From Nissolia schottii (Eukaryota; Streptophyta; Magnoliopsida; Fabales; Fabaceae): a DNA stretch of 64,000 nt. The notes below the pieces were generated by a model. The model was not told the origin of the DNA. It ran no database searches and saw only the letters and a list, made by a program, of their open reading frames with translations. Positions within the stretch are counted from its first letter, which is position 1, and every line of letters begins with the position of its first letter. Both the position numbers and the translations under genes were made by a program. Positions 1-12,488 of the stretch are shown here, one piece after another. The stretch spans positions 105,913 to 169,912 of the forward strand of contig QANU01019479.1 of assembly GCA_003254905.1 (NCBI GenBank). Reading direction: 5' to 3'.

Positions 1-139
1 AAAATGAGTCCTTATTTTCAGTTAACTTAATTATTTTCCGAAGTAAAGTAGGGACTACCAGTATTCCCACACAGCAGATAACAACCTAGCAGACGCAGAT
101 TATGACTTAAGCGTAAGCTGCTAACCTAGGGTGTTACAG

Positions 140-281
140 GTGGCGATTTCAGAAAATCCAAAAATAATAAAATTTTTTTTCAAATGTCTGAAATCGCCAC
201 CCCCTGTGGCGATTTCAGACTTTTTAAATTATTATTTTTTTTAAGTCTGAAATTGCCACATAGGAGGTGGCGATTTCAGAC
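140..281. repeat. Cluster of inverted/direct copies of a 15-bp motif
   Basis: The motif gtggcgatttcagac occurs forward at 140-153 (last base differs), 206-220 and 267-281. It occurs reversed at 186-200 and 245-259 (one mismatch). Forward and reverse copies at 186-220 and 245-281 face each other across 5-7 bases and could form two hairpins. A third, larger hairpin could join 140-153 to 186-200. Arrays like this are typical of subterminal regions of plant DNA transposons, but no terminus or target duplication is visible. The left flank (1-139) shows no gene. Confidence 0.7.
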
Positions 282-486
282 AAGAAACCCATACATTCGT
301 AATTTTTTTGAATAGACCATATTATGGGAATACAAATGTATTGTGGCCATATATATGTAAAAAATCCTCATTCTAACTCTCACTTTTTTTTTTTTTTTAC
401 AATTTCATATTTCATTTGACTTTATATTATTGAAAATCTATAAATCATTCAGGTTCGCAAATACAAAGTGCTTATAACCTACTAGC

Positions 487-517
<31 letters not shown>

Positions 518-1326
518 TATATATTTCATATCTCATTATACATTTTGTCATCAACCATCCATAGAAAAAATTAAAATTAGCAAACTCTCGTGCTTGCGAC
601 ATGGTAGTGTTCTACAATAGTTATTTGACTCATGTAAACTTAAACATATGGGTAAATGTATTTCGCAAGTAACAAGATTTTATTTGTGTGGTTCTAGAAT
701 TAAATTGAAATTTCCAGGAGCATTACATAGATAAAAACTGGTTATTTTTAAACCATACTTGCATGCGTTATTAAATTTTGGCTAAATTGAATAAGTAGTA
801 CAACAACAATAAAAAAAACCTAAAGTTTGGTTTAATAAAGTTATTTAAGAGGACGCTTATGCTCTCAACAAGCATAAACTAGATTTTTGTGATTAATAAA
901 CAAAAAGTTAAGATACTTTTGCTACTAAATTTTAAACGTTAAGAGATGATTTTTGAAAAATAACTTTTTAAAATTATTATGTTCTTTAAAAGTTAAAAGA
1001 CTAATATAACTTTTAAATTTAATAATATGTATTACTCTCTTCAATATTTTTGTTTATAACAAGAATTTACATATTAAGCATAATTTAAAATATATTAAGC
1101 AAACAACACTCTTGTAATTTTGGTTGATCGAGAACAACTTTAAAAAGTTAAAGCAACTCTCAAAAACTAACAAGATTACCAAATCAAGGTTAAGTCTTGT
1201 CCAATCACGAATAATTGTTATTATTGTTTGGAATGACATAAAGTAAAGGTCGATAGGATAAATCAATTTTATTATTATTATTATTATATTATTATTTGTA
1301 ATAATATGATTATTTTATTATTAATA

Positions 1327-1357
<31 letters not shown>

Positions 1358-1830
1358 TTATTATCATTCTTATTGTGATTAATAATAATAGTAATTTTAT
1401 TGATATTATTATATCATTATTAGTATTATTTTATTATTATTATTATTTTTATTATATGATATGTTATCTATCTTACTTTTATTAAGTCTAGTCATAGTCC
1501 ATAAACTATATTAACTTATCCGTTTTTTATAAATTAATTTATCTAATTTAATATATACACTAAACACTAAATAAAATAATAAAAAATTAAATAAATTTAT
1601 TTAATCCAACCTAATCTAAAATGTGGAGTGGCATTGTATGAACCGGATGACGTCATAATGTTACGTAAAAGACGAATAAGTAGTAGTACAACACATTGAT
1701 CTATTCACACACTGTGATATCTGTGATATCCGCCGTCAGTTCACAAGGTGCATGATGCACCCTAATTTACGAGGCGCAGTACAGTATCCACAACCACTTA
1801 GATACTAGTAACCAGTCTACATAAAAACAC
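282..1830. other. AT-rich intergenic DNA upstream of RPN2
   Basis: No coding signal is visible. It holds a (TA)n/(CA)n microsatellite near 488-525 and a long interrupted ATT/TTA tract at about 1268-1450. The G+C content rises from about 1620, where the RPN2 promoter should lie. A CT-rich leader with many TCTC runs covers about 1830-2070. A 5'UTR intron ending at the CAG at 2066-2068, just before the start codon, is plausible because a long pyrimidine tract precedes it. Its donor cannot be fixed. Confidence 0.6.
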
Positions 1831-2070
1831 AGCATCGGTGGAAGTCGTCGCCTGCGAAGTGGAAGCACTCATCGGCGCTGACCCCACTCTCTCTCTTCTT
1901 CATCACACGTTACTCTCAAGTACCCTCCAATCTCCTCCTTCTTCTTCTCTCCTTACTACTTGATCTACTTCCAAATCTCAAATCTCAGATTCAATAATAT
2001 GCTACCATCACTGATTCATCGCTCCCCCTTTGTTTTTGTTTCTCTCTCTCTCTGATTCGTTGTTGCAGGA

Positions 2071-5000
2071 ATGGCCGCAAAAGCACCGTCACTATTTCTC
2101 ATCCTCCTACCTCTCCTTCTCGTTCTCTCGATCTGCCATGCCGCCACCACCGCCCTTCCTCACCCGATCTCCGATTCCCACCGATCCGCCGCATTGAGCC
2201 TCTTCGCACCCAGTCATGGATCCTTTCCGAGGTGAAACCAAAAACCCTAATTAAACCCTTTCTAAGCTCAACTTTCAATTGCGGTTACTGCGATTGCGGA
2301 AATAAAAGAAAAATGTAGTTGATGCGGGTGCATTTGCGGTTGCGAGATCTTTTTTTTAAAGCATAATAGTAATATATTAATTACTGAAATTGATGCTTCC
2401 GTTGTGTTTGTTGTGCGTAGTTGAAATATCAATTGCATTGTGATTTCTAATAATCATATTCATCAAATGCATCTTTCTTTTTCTTTTTCTGTTTTTATTT
2501 TCTTCTGGAAAATGCGGTGTTTGATTCTGATCTGTGCGAATGCAGATACATGCAATGAGTTCTATTATTATTATTTGATTTGTGTCGCCGTGTTGATTCG
2601 CTATGTTGATACACAGAACAACATGAGTCAAGTGATTGATGCTCTGTTTTACGTTGTTATCTGTTGCTATCAGTTTGCAAGATGCGTACGAGGCCCTGAG
2701 GGTTTTCGAGATTCTGGGCGTCGAAGAGAAGCACCGTGTGAGCGTCGACACTTGCCAGAAGGTGCTGGAAAGTCTGGGGTCGTCTTCTTCACCTCTCAAG
2801 GACTTGTTCTATGCCTTGAAAGTTAATGGCATATTGAAATGCAAGGTTGATGGGAAGGTTTTCAAGGTACCCATTTTTTTTTAAAAAAAATTTATTGTTA
2901 TTTGGTTGTAGAGGTTGATGTGTTGTTTAGTAGTGTCTGAAAATAGCAATGATGCTCTCACACCAGAAAATGACACCAATGTCATACCTGGTTGATTACG
3001 AATTTCAGTTTCACTACTAAAGTGACAAAAATTGTTTGTTGTCACGTTACCGTTTTGTTAACTACTTAACTAGTACAAAATGAACGCGGTTAATTAGAAG
3101 TTTGTTTGATGTTAACCAATTATTTCATAATCAATTATTGTCGTGTTGACCATAACATACATGTGATTTACCAGAAATTTATATATCTAGGGAGGGTGGA
3201 AATATTTGGTGTGAGATGATCATTTTTTGTCTGAGAAATTAATGCTTTTGAATTTATCTATCTTGTAAAGGGTATTGCTTCAAGACTCAAAGCCACTGTT
3301 AGTGATGCAAGTACTTTGCTTGACCTATATTACTCCATTGGAAGTTTGGTTCTTGTAAAGGTAATTCTATGGCCTCTACTTTGTTCTGTAAAATCAATGG
3401 TATATGTTATATGGGTTTTTAATAATCAAGTTTATTTCCTAGTCATTCTGTTTGTATAGTTGGTATCTCAAATTCATTGCATATGCCAAATCTTCTTTTG
3501 TTACAGGATCAGGATTCTAATGCTGATGTGCTGCTTACTGATGCTGAGGGGACTTTTCATTCAATCAAGGTGCCTTTTCTTTTTCTTTCTGAATTCGTCA
3601 TTAAATAAGATTAATATTGGAGACTATTTTGAACTCATGTTACATGTGGATGGTAGTTTTAGGAGATTTGTTATAAGAACCTCACCCTAGTTTTAGTAGG
3701 TTTCCGCCATATTCTATATCAGTTCTTGATGCTGCTGTAGTTGCAATTCAAACTGTCTGTGCACATTTGATTTCCTGTCCTCATGCAGGCTCTAAGCCAA
3801 AGTGATGGAAGATGGCGTTACAGTTCTGATAATCCTGAGTCTAGTACCTATGCTGCTGGTAATGATTTATGTGGAAATGTGTTGATGTATTATTTCTCTT
3901 TCATATGCTTAATACTTTCCTAGCTAAAGCTAGCATTATTATCTCCTTGGAAATATTATAATTGCTGCAGCTTATCTTTACTGACAACTTATTATTACTG
4001 TGTATTTTGCAGGTTTAGCACTAGAAGCCCTTGCTGGAGTGATCTCACTAGCATCTTCTGAAATTCATCAGTCTAAGGTAAAGTTCTGGATCTTTGGGCT
4101 GGTTCTTCACTAATTTAAAGCTAGTGTTGTTGAATATTTTTCATACCTTGCCCATAAATTCATTTGGATGAAGTAAATTGCATTATTAACAGTGTGTCAT
4201 GGGGCGTATGGTGAATTGGATGTTAAACTTGTGAATATTGCATTTGTATGAAGATCTGTTTAGCCTTAGCTATAGTGCTATACATGCTTTCCTAGCTTTT
4301 GATACATTCGTCTATCATACTTTGTCCTAATTCATTTATCAATATTTATATAAGCTCCATGTTGGCAGGTCAATACAGTGAAAAATGATATATTGAAGCT
4401 TTTTGACAGCATTGAGAAATACGGTATGCAGAGCTTTTGCTTTTACACATTTAAAGTTAGAACTGTTGATAAACATATATATTTTTAGAATGCAATGGCA
4501 TTGATTTAGTTGGCTTGGTTAGTGTCCTTTGGTAGCATTTGCTCTTTGGCACGCAGCAGTTTTTAAATTCACCACATTTTGTTCTTATTTGTTATTTTGC
4601 TGCTTGGTTTCTTCTCTCCCTCTCTCTCTCTCTCTCCCTCTTTTGGCTTAATATTGATTAAGTTGCAATAACTTCTCAAGATCTTATTTATCATCAATTT
4701 GCTGATAGTGTGGGTGTAGGGTTATCTTCCCAAGAGGAAAGTGGTATTACTTTTCTTCTGCACACAAAAAATCTTTACTCCAAATTGCTTTCTCATTGTT
4801 ACCATTATTATAGAATGGAAAGTTTCTGTTGAGTAAACCACCTTTGTCAGTTACACGTAATGGGACCTTACTATTATTGATAAACTTAGTGCAACTTTTA
4901 TGATCTAAGTAGCCCGAATAGAGTAGATGTACCCTTTCAAAAAGCTAGAATCTCAAGGGCCCATTTGTTGTGACAACCAAATAGGGTTTGAGATTGTTGC

Positions 5001-8000
5001 ATGTGTGCTTCAGTGCATTTTGGTCCTGCATAGTGCCGTTTGACATCAAGTGACATAATTTGCTTGAAGATTCTTGTGCATTATACCCTATCAGATATGC
5101 TAAGCAAGGAAGCACGGTTACGACATGGATACAATACGACACGGATACGGGGATACGACACTTTCATAAAAATATAGGATACGACATGGCTAGGATACGT
5201 ATAAAGCATAAAATAATATATTATAAATAAAAAATGACAAATTATAGAGATAAAAATAGATGTAGATCACGTAAAAATAAACAAATTATCTCAATGTACT
5301 GTAATTATTAAAAAATAAAGTTAACATCCTTTGTTCTAATGTCCTAATCCACTCTTAGTGTATTGCGTCTCCCATTTTGGGATTTGAAAACTGAAATCAC
5401 ATAGGCAAACAGAGCGAGGGTGTGTGTATCCGCGTATCTGACACGTATCTGCGTATCCGACACAGATACGGCGGCCTCCGGCGCATATCCATGCTTCCTT
5501 GATGCTGAGAGACTGGAAAGTTTCGTTAGTTTTGTTTTTTGTAAAGAGGATCTCTTGCCCTTTATTCTCTTTTGTACTCTTCTTCTCTCCTTATTAATAT
5601 AATTCTTCTTTTATTAAAACAAATTTCTTAAGCATTAATTTAAAACACTTCCATCCCCCATTACCCTTAAATTATTATTATTAGTACAACATTAAACAAA
5701 CACACACACACACCCATCTATGTATATTAAACTTAACTGATCCTGCTGCACTATATAACCTATTAATTCATCATACTTGACTTAGATGAACATATGTCAA
5801 TTCAATTTACAGATGATGGAACACACACACACACACACATCTATGTATATTAAACTTAACTGATCCTGCTGCACTATATAAACTATTAATTCATCATACT
5901 TGACTTAGATGAACTTATGTCAATTCAATGTACAGATGATGGAACCTTTTATTTTGATGAGAAGTTTGTTAGTGGACATGAGCATCAGGGTTCTCTTTCC
6001 ACAACCTCTTCAGTTGTCCATGGGGTTACTGCAATTGCTGCTGTAATATCTGGAAAAATAAATGTCTGTGGAGTGTAAGGGATTACTTTTAATTTTTTAA
6101 TCTCTAAGAATATTATTTTCATATTCTGGGTTTGCATTTTCCAGCTTCCTGGGGATAAAATATTGGGTTTAGCAAATTTTTTCCTTGGTATTGGAGTCCC
6201 AGGAGATGCTAAGGACTTCTTCAACCAAATTGAATCATTAGCTTTTCTGGAGAGCAACAGGCAAGTGCTTTTATAAGAAAAATCTATTGTTTTAAATCGC
6301 AGTTTTATGCCAATATTTCCTTCTGTTTCTTCTTGTTTGCTGATATATTGTGTTTTTGGCTTCTTGCTATTCAACAACGATATATGTAACTCTGATTTCT
6401 TACCATGGTGTAGGATTTCTATCCCATTGATTTTATCACTTCCTGAAACAGTTTATTCATTGACCAAGAAAGGCCAACTTAAGGTATGTAAAACTTGGAC
6501 TTTAAAACTGTTATTTTGCTAGTATTGTAACTAGTTTGTGGTTAAGCTAAGCAATCATTTCGTATAGTTTTGCCTAGTTTGGATGTTGGTCCTTTTAATT
6601 TTCCCTTTTCATACGAACCAATAACCACTATTTNGCGTTATGATATTGGTCCCTATGTGTGTGTGTGTGTGTGTGTATTTTACTTATTTCAATTTTGGTC
6701 CCTATAGTTTTTATTATAAAAGCATTAGATCCTACCTTCCATTATGAATTGGTCCATACATTATCAATTCAAATTAACGTCCAAAAATATTAACTATCGG
6801 AACTTGTTGAGTCTCACCTTGGCTAGGCATATGGCCAGGTTTTTTACTTGGCAGTCATCTCCCTTAAGCCACCTTTTGGGTTCAGGTTAGACCCTTAATC
6901 TTAAGATTGTATTAGAGCCTATCCTATGCATTATGTTGGGTCACCAACAGATATCCAGTCTCGCAAACTTCTCACTTAAGATGTTGAGTATTGGGTGTGA
7001 AGGGGGTGTGTCGAGTCTCACATCCTCATTAGCCCATTTATTTCAAATTATTATGTTTTTTATTTTTTGAAAAAAAAAAAACTGCAAACTCTACCATGCA
7101 CTCTAGTTGCATTTTCCTCCATTTGTTGCTTGTTGATTCATCTGCAGGCAGCATCTGCTTCACTTGGCCAAATAATTTTACTCTCTGTTGCGGTCTCTTT
7201 ACCATCTTAGATTTGTGATTGTGCAGTGTTTCTACTTATCATTTGCTGTTTAGAAAACGTTACAAACTTCTATTACAAATTCAATCAGGTTAGCGTGAGT
7301 ACAGTACTTGGTTCAGCTGCACCACCTCTAACAGTTAAGCTTGTCCGAGCTTTCAGCTCTGTTGCAAAAGATTCAGCTGTTATTGAAAGCAAGGTCAGTA
7401 ATGAGTCCAATGACTTCTATGAGGAGTGAGGCTTGAGAATTTCCCCCCCTGTAGTAGTGTCATTTATTTTCCCCAGATTCTCTCTTATCTCTGGTGTCTT
7501 CAATTTTGCATGACACAGGAGCTCCAGTATGACAAAAAAAGTGGACTTCATGTCTTGGATGTTTTCACAAATAATGTGGACGTGGGGACTTATGAGTTTG
7601 TTTTTGAGGTATTTCCTGTTTGTTTAATTTAGGGATTTTAACTTTCATTTTCAGTTGCGTCAAGTTGTATTTGTATCCACCTCTCAGTTATTGTATTTAT
7701 CCCTATTTTGTAGATTGTGCTTCATGATTCTGACAGCGAAGTTTATATTACTGGAAGCCAAATTCATGTGCCAATATATGTTACTGGAATTATTGAAGTT
7801 AGCAATGCAGAAATTGCAGTTTTGGAAAGTGACCTTGGAAGTGTTGAAACCAAGAAAACGTATGTTTCTATGGTGATATTTAGGATCCTTCTGATTGCTG
7901 ATTAGTATGTCATATTGTCATAAGCTTGATTCTGTCGTGTGTTTCAAGGCTGAACTTGTTACATAATTTTTATCTCAGTGATGTATTTCTGTTTGTAACT

Positions 8001-11000
8001 TGCATATGGTGAATTTTTCATTTTCAACTACCATTTACCATTGCAGGCTAAATTTGGCTGGAAATGATGTTGTTTCACTCTCAGCTAACCACCTGCAGAA
8101 GTTGCGTTTGTCTTTTCAATTGACAACTCCCCATGGTCATGTTTTTAAGCCTCATCAGGTTTGCAGTTTCTACACAGACTTTTTGAATGAATATCATTTC
8201 GATTCTCTAAATATTGAGGATTTTGTTGTTCTGTAGGCATTTTTCAAGTTGAAACATGAGACAAAGGTTGAACACATCTTTGTGGTTGGAAATTCCGGCA
8301 AGAAGTTTGAGATCGTTCTTGTTAAGTATCTCTTATTGCATATTTCATTGTCTAAGTTCAGAGTTCTTGTTCAGTTTGTTACATCGTGTAATAAATAACT
8401 ATTGCATTTAGAATTTAGGGTTAATTAAGTTTTTAGTCCCTGTAATATGAAAAAGTTTGGTTTTAGTCCCTCATGATAAGTTTTAGTCCCTGTAAAATGT
8501 GAAAATTTGATTTTGGTCCCTGTAGACAATTGGTGATGGACGGTGATGTAGAAATGGTCCCTGATGACGGGTTAACTGACACGTCATCACCGTCCATCAC
8601 CAACCGTCCACAGGGACCAAAATCAAATTTTCACATTTTACAGGGACTAAAACTTATCATGAGGGACTAAAACCAAATTTTTTCATATTATAGGGACTAA
8701 AAACTTAATTAACCCTAGAATTTATATAATTTATTTACAATTTTATGCAGTACAGTATCACTCTGAATATAAAATCAAGTGATTCATTGAGCAGAAAAGT
8801 CATCTTCTGCTTATAATATATTGTGCCTTTAACCAGTCGGAAGACAACAATGTGGTTATTTAACTATCAAGTTTGAACTATTGACTCGCCCTAAACTGCA
8901 TTTTAGATGGCTGCAACAGAGATGCTTGGAATTTTGTTTTTCCCTTATCTTTCTGTGAATGCTGTATACTCTTGATTCTTTCTGCCAGTGTTCTTGTTTT
9001 GCTTACATTGTTATTTTTACTTGTAGGATTTTCTTGGCTTGGTGGAGAAACTTTTTTATCTCTCGGGCAAATATGACATTGAGCTGACTGTTGGTGATGC
9101 CGCCATGGTATCTTGCAATTCCTCCTCTTTTTTTAATTACTCCTCTTTTCCCCTTGTAGTCTACAGGACATCTGAGTGAAAACTACTTTATTTCAGGAGA
9201 ACTCTTTCATACGGCTACTTGGCCATGTCAAGTTAGATCTTCCAGAAGCACCTGAGAAGGCAGCCCGTCCTCCTCCACCACCAGTTGATCCTTACTCAAG
9301 ATATGGGCCCAAAGCAGACATAACCCACATATTCAGGGCTCCTGAAAAGCGACCACCCATGAATCTCTCTCTTGCTTTCTTGGGTTTGACCCTTTTGCCA
9401 TTCGTTGTCTTTTTGGTTGGGGTAAGTCATATTATAATACTCACTTGAGTGTGGCATAAATGTACTTCTGCCTCTTCAAGAGGGAAGGCGGTGTAGATAA
9501 GAATAGGGGGGAAAAAAGTGGGAAGTGAAAATGTGATATGGTTGGGCAGGCATGCTATTTATTTTTATAAACTTACCTTTATGATTGTTAGTATGAGAAT
9601 GTCACATTGGGTGAGTGGACTCACTAGCAAGATAAGATTAGGAACTTTTCATTAGAGAGGAAATTGGGGTAGCATGTATTGTGGACAATGTTTGGTACAG
9701 GGGTACCATATGTGGTTTGGTCATGTGAAAAAGAAGACTTGTAAAAGTTTCAAATGAAGGGCAACTCAATTGTTAGGGGTAAGGGAAAACCAAGAATAAC
9801 TATAGGCAAAGTTATTAAGAATGGTTTAGTTTTAAATGGCTTGTGGCTTGTCTACAAATATAGTTCATGACAGGACACTAAGACTTTGTTTGATCTAAGT
9901 AGCCGACTTCTCCTAGTGGGAAAATGCTTAGTTGTTGTGTCTTTATGACTGTAATCAGTATTAGTTTATTGGATCAAGATCCTCTCATTTTCAAAACAAA
10001 AAGTAGGGGATTATGTGACATCCTTGCCATTCATTTATATGATCATCTCATGTTAATATGGCCACCTACCCTCTAATGAATGGTGAGGATGTCAACACAG
10101 CCCTCTCCTTTTCATTTTGGAAAGGAGAGGATTTGGATCCTAGTTTATTCAAACGGAACTTCAGTAGGACGATAATGTTTTTTTTTTTAAATTTTTGGAC
10201 AAAAAGTTAATTAAATTGTGTCCCTATTCTTGTTATTAATTGTTGGATATCTTTGTCTTTTCTCCTTATAATTAGGACAAAAGAACGGTGGTGAATGAGT
10301 TTTGATAATGGTAACAAATTGAATGGTCTGTTTCTCACGTTACTACTTACATTTCAAACTCTCCTACATATTAAGATATATTTCTGTTTGGGAAACGGAG
10401 ATGGTTTATAATCTGAAAAGGGTCTTATCTTATTAGAACACCTAAAAAAAGAGTATTTTAAGTGTATAGCAGTGTTTACTGGAGTCAAGACGTGTGGATA
10501 GTATTTATAAAATTTAGCATGTGATATTTGAAAGATGCTGCTTAAAACTATCGATACATAGTTCTCTGTATGAAATTAGGCCTCTATGAACCCTAAAGAG
10601 GAAAAAGTAATTAGACCTCTATTGGTCCCTGGTCTGACTTTGGTTTGTTAACTACTTGACATTTATGTTTTTATAGGGATTGTCTTGGCACCTGCATTCA
10701 TTGTTGTTGCAACAATGAAGTTGTTGAGTTTCTTTATTTTCTGTTGATTTGGTCTATCTTCCTGTATGGCAGTTAACCTTTTTCATTCTCTCATATCATT
10801 TACAGTTATTACGTATTGGGGTGAACCTGAAGAATTTCCCTGGCTCAGCAGTACCTGCTACATTTGGCATCCTTTTCCATCTCAGTATTGCAGCAGTTCT
10901 GTTGCTTTATGTACTTTTCTGGTTGAAGGTATGCAATTGCCCACTCTGCATTCATGTAACATTAGTAAATGATCCTGTTGAACTTGTTTCAGTCAGATTC

Positions 11001-11299
11001 TTGTTGGTGGTGATGTTTAGTGGTCAACCAGAAGCATTGTCTCCCGTGATAATGCTTAAATAGCAGTCTTTATTAGATCAGTTTTCCCTTTCATTTATTT
11101 TCTCATCTTGAAAGGGCAATAGTGTCAGTTTATTCCAGATTTTTTCTCTGAAGTGCTTATCTCGTTATTTTTGCTGGTTCAGCTGGACCTGTTCACTACA
11201 CTCAAAACACTAGGTCTTTTGGGGGCCTTCTTGATGTTTGCGGGACACAGAATTCTTTCCCATCTTGCTTCGACATCAACCAAGTTGAAGTCTGCATGA
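2071..11299 (+). CDS. RPN2: Ribophorin II, oligosaccharyltransferase subunit 2 (19 exons)
   Basis: This is a subunit of the ER oligosaccharyltransferase complex, which moves the dolichol-linked glycan onto Asn of nascent proteins. Exons read: 2071-2231, 2674-2866, 3271-3360, 3507-3569, 3789-3858, 4013-4077, 4369-4423, 5936-6063, 6145-6260, 6414-6483, 7289-7393, 7519-7608, 7714-7859, 8047-8158, 8237-8320, 9027-9107, 9197-9421, 10806-10928 and 11183-11299. They sum to 2094 nt, or 697 aa plus stop, close to the roughly 690 aa usual for plant ribophorin II. Residues 1-25 form a signal peptide ([17 protein letters not shown]). The long luminal part is followed by three membrane segments near 598-618, 634-658 and 664-686, the family layout. 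Intron 9 starts with GC (6261) rather than GT, and the exon-8 acceptor is duplicated upstream. Introns 7, 15 and 17 carry MITEs. The ATG follows a pyrimidine-rich acceptor-like CAG. Family assignment is firm; splice sites are inferred from frame and consensus. Confidence 0.97.
5105..5501. mobile_element. hAT-like MITE in RPN2 intron 7
   Basis: The ends are caaggaagcacgg on the left and, reversed, caaggaagcatgg on the right. They are flanked by atgctaag (5097-5104) and atgctgag (5502-5509), an 8-bp target duplication with one mismatch. The interior has many copies of gatacgaca- and gtatctg-like words near both ends, in opposite orientation. There is no coding capacity. The 8-bp duplication points to the hAT superfamily. 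Confidence 0.75.
5699..5945 (+). repeat. 123-bp tandem duplication spanning the RPN2 exon-8 acceptor
   Basis: Two nearly identical copies lie head to tail with a period of 123 bp. For example atctatg is at 5716 and 5839, and acagatgatgga is at 5809 and 5932. Each begins with a (CA)n run and ends with the polypyrimidine/AG and the first bases of exon 8. The differences seen are a few single bases. The downstream copy joins the correct reading frame. Use of the upstream AG (5811-5812) would read through the CA repeat to an in-frame TGA. Confidence 0.93.
6560..7060. other. Repeat-like stretch in RPN2 intron 10
   Basis: This 805-bp intron holds 'ttggtccctat'-type words, a (GT)n microsatellite at about 6657-6677, one N at 6634, and two copies of a gttgagtctcac/gtcgagtctcac word about 200 bp apart (near 6805 and 7010). 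It looks like the remains of an inserted repeat, but no ends or target duplication could be defined. No coding signal was seen. Confidence 0.4.
8418..8715. mobile_element. MULE-type foldback MITE in RPN2 intron 15
   Basis: This is an almost perfect inverted repeat of two arms of about 130 bp around a loop at about 8549-8584. It starts gggttaattaag and ends cttaattaaccc. It is flanked by the exact 9-bp duplication tagaattta at 8409-8417 and 8716-8724. A 9-bp duplication is the Mutator-like signature. The arms repeat 'tttagtccctg'. The element is non-coding and looks young because the arms are so alike. Pieces with the same end sequence recur near 36721, 41496 and 63690. Confidence 0.92.
9971..10140. 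mobile_element. Short MITE with 9-bp target duplication in RPN2 intron 17
   Basis: The terminal inverted repeats are ggatcaagatcctctc on the left and, reversed, ggatccaaatcctctc on the right. The element is flanked by the exact 9-mer tagtttatt at 9962-9970 and 10141-10149. At 170 bp it is non-coding. The duplication length suggests a Mutator-like origin. The rest of this 1.38-kb intron shows no further feature. Confidence 0.88.
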
Positions 11300-12488
11300 G
11301 TGAAATAATTAATGTCTATTTATAAAGTGATGACTAGAGAATTTGAGGGTTTCCTTTAGAGAGATGTTTGCTAATCCAATTTTGTAGGACCTTTGTTGTA
11401 CAAGCTAATGACAAATTTAGAGAGCTTAATTGAATTGTTGAGATAAGAACTCAATTATATGTCGGAGAAAACTTTATCCTTGATCTTTCTTTATCTGATT
11501 CCTGAATTGAGAAATTAGCATTAGTCACTAGTAAAACTTGACTGAAGGGACAGCTGCTGGAAGTGCAAATGAGATTGTGTTGATTGTGTTAACACTTGAA
11601 ACATCAAGTGAGGTGGTGATGACAATTGAAATTTGCAGTTCTTGGTGTTGTTAGCAACACATTTTCAATCCTAGGTGGTGTCAATGCTCATGAACAGTCT
11701 TGGTTGTTATCACAACCACATTAGTGAATGTGACCACACATTAACAAAATGACCCACATGTGCAATTGGAACTAAATGAACATTGGCTCATTATGTGAAG
11801 GCTTTTATTTAGTGCCTTGAGTTTCATTGTATGGGACAAAGGTCGAAGATCCGTGCCGGTGTTGATGGGCTGTTACGAAGCGTTTATGCGGACATGGGCA
11901 ATGCTGCGAACACCAGGAAATTACTTTAAAAGCAAAGTAAATTATTGCACGTTTCAGAAGCACATGGATGTGTATACAAATAGTAATGCATGTTATTGAA
12001 GTAAAAAAAGGAAAAACGTGAACATTCTTAGTTAAAAGAGAAGTAGGAGGCCTATGCACATGTCAAAGTTCCCCTAGCCTCTTCACCAAAACGCTGCCCT
12101 TGACCGGCAGTCCTCCCAAGCAGATGCAAAATAGGAAATGTTAAGACCTCAATCCAGTAATTTGTTCAAAATAACGTGGAAAAAGGTATAATTCCTCAGA
12201 TTCCACTAATTTTCTTAAGAACTTACATGGTTACAATGTCAACGTTTGCCTACAAAAATTCAAATACGATGATTTGGGTGTGCTTCCACTGTAACTCAAG
12301 CCTATAGTAAAGAGAATAAGAATAACCCAATAACACATAAAAGAACATCAAAAGCATCGGAAAAGGAGCTGTTAAGAGCAATTTTTCCACTGACAGTGAC
12401 CATCTTTTTCACTCATCATAGCTGAGATTTTAAATACTTTCAAGTGAATGACAAAGAATCCCATCAATCTTCTGTGGGGAGTATGTCA
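11300..12488. other. Convergent 3' regions of RPN2 and the PMT gene
   Basis: The two genes end toward each other here. No conserved ORF was seen. AT-rich stretches that could serve as poly(A) signals exist on both strands, but none can be assigned with certainty. The 3'UTR of RPN2 probably runs from 11300. That of the - strand gene probably runs from 12488 downward. Confidence 0.6.
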
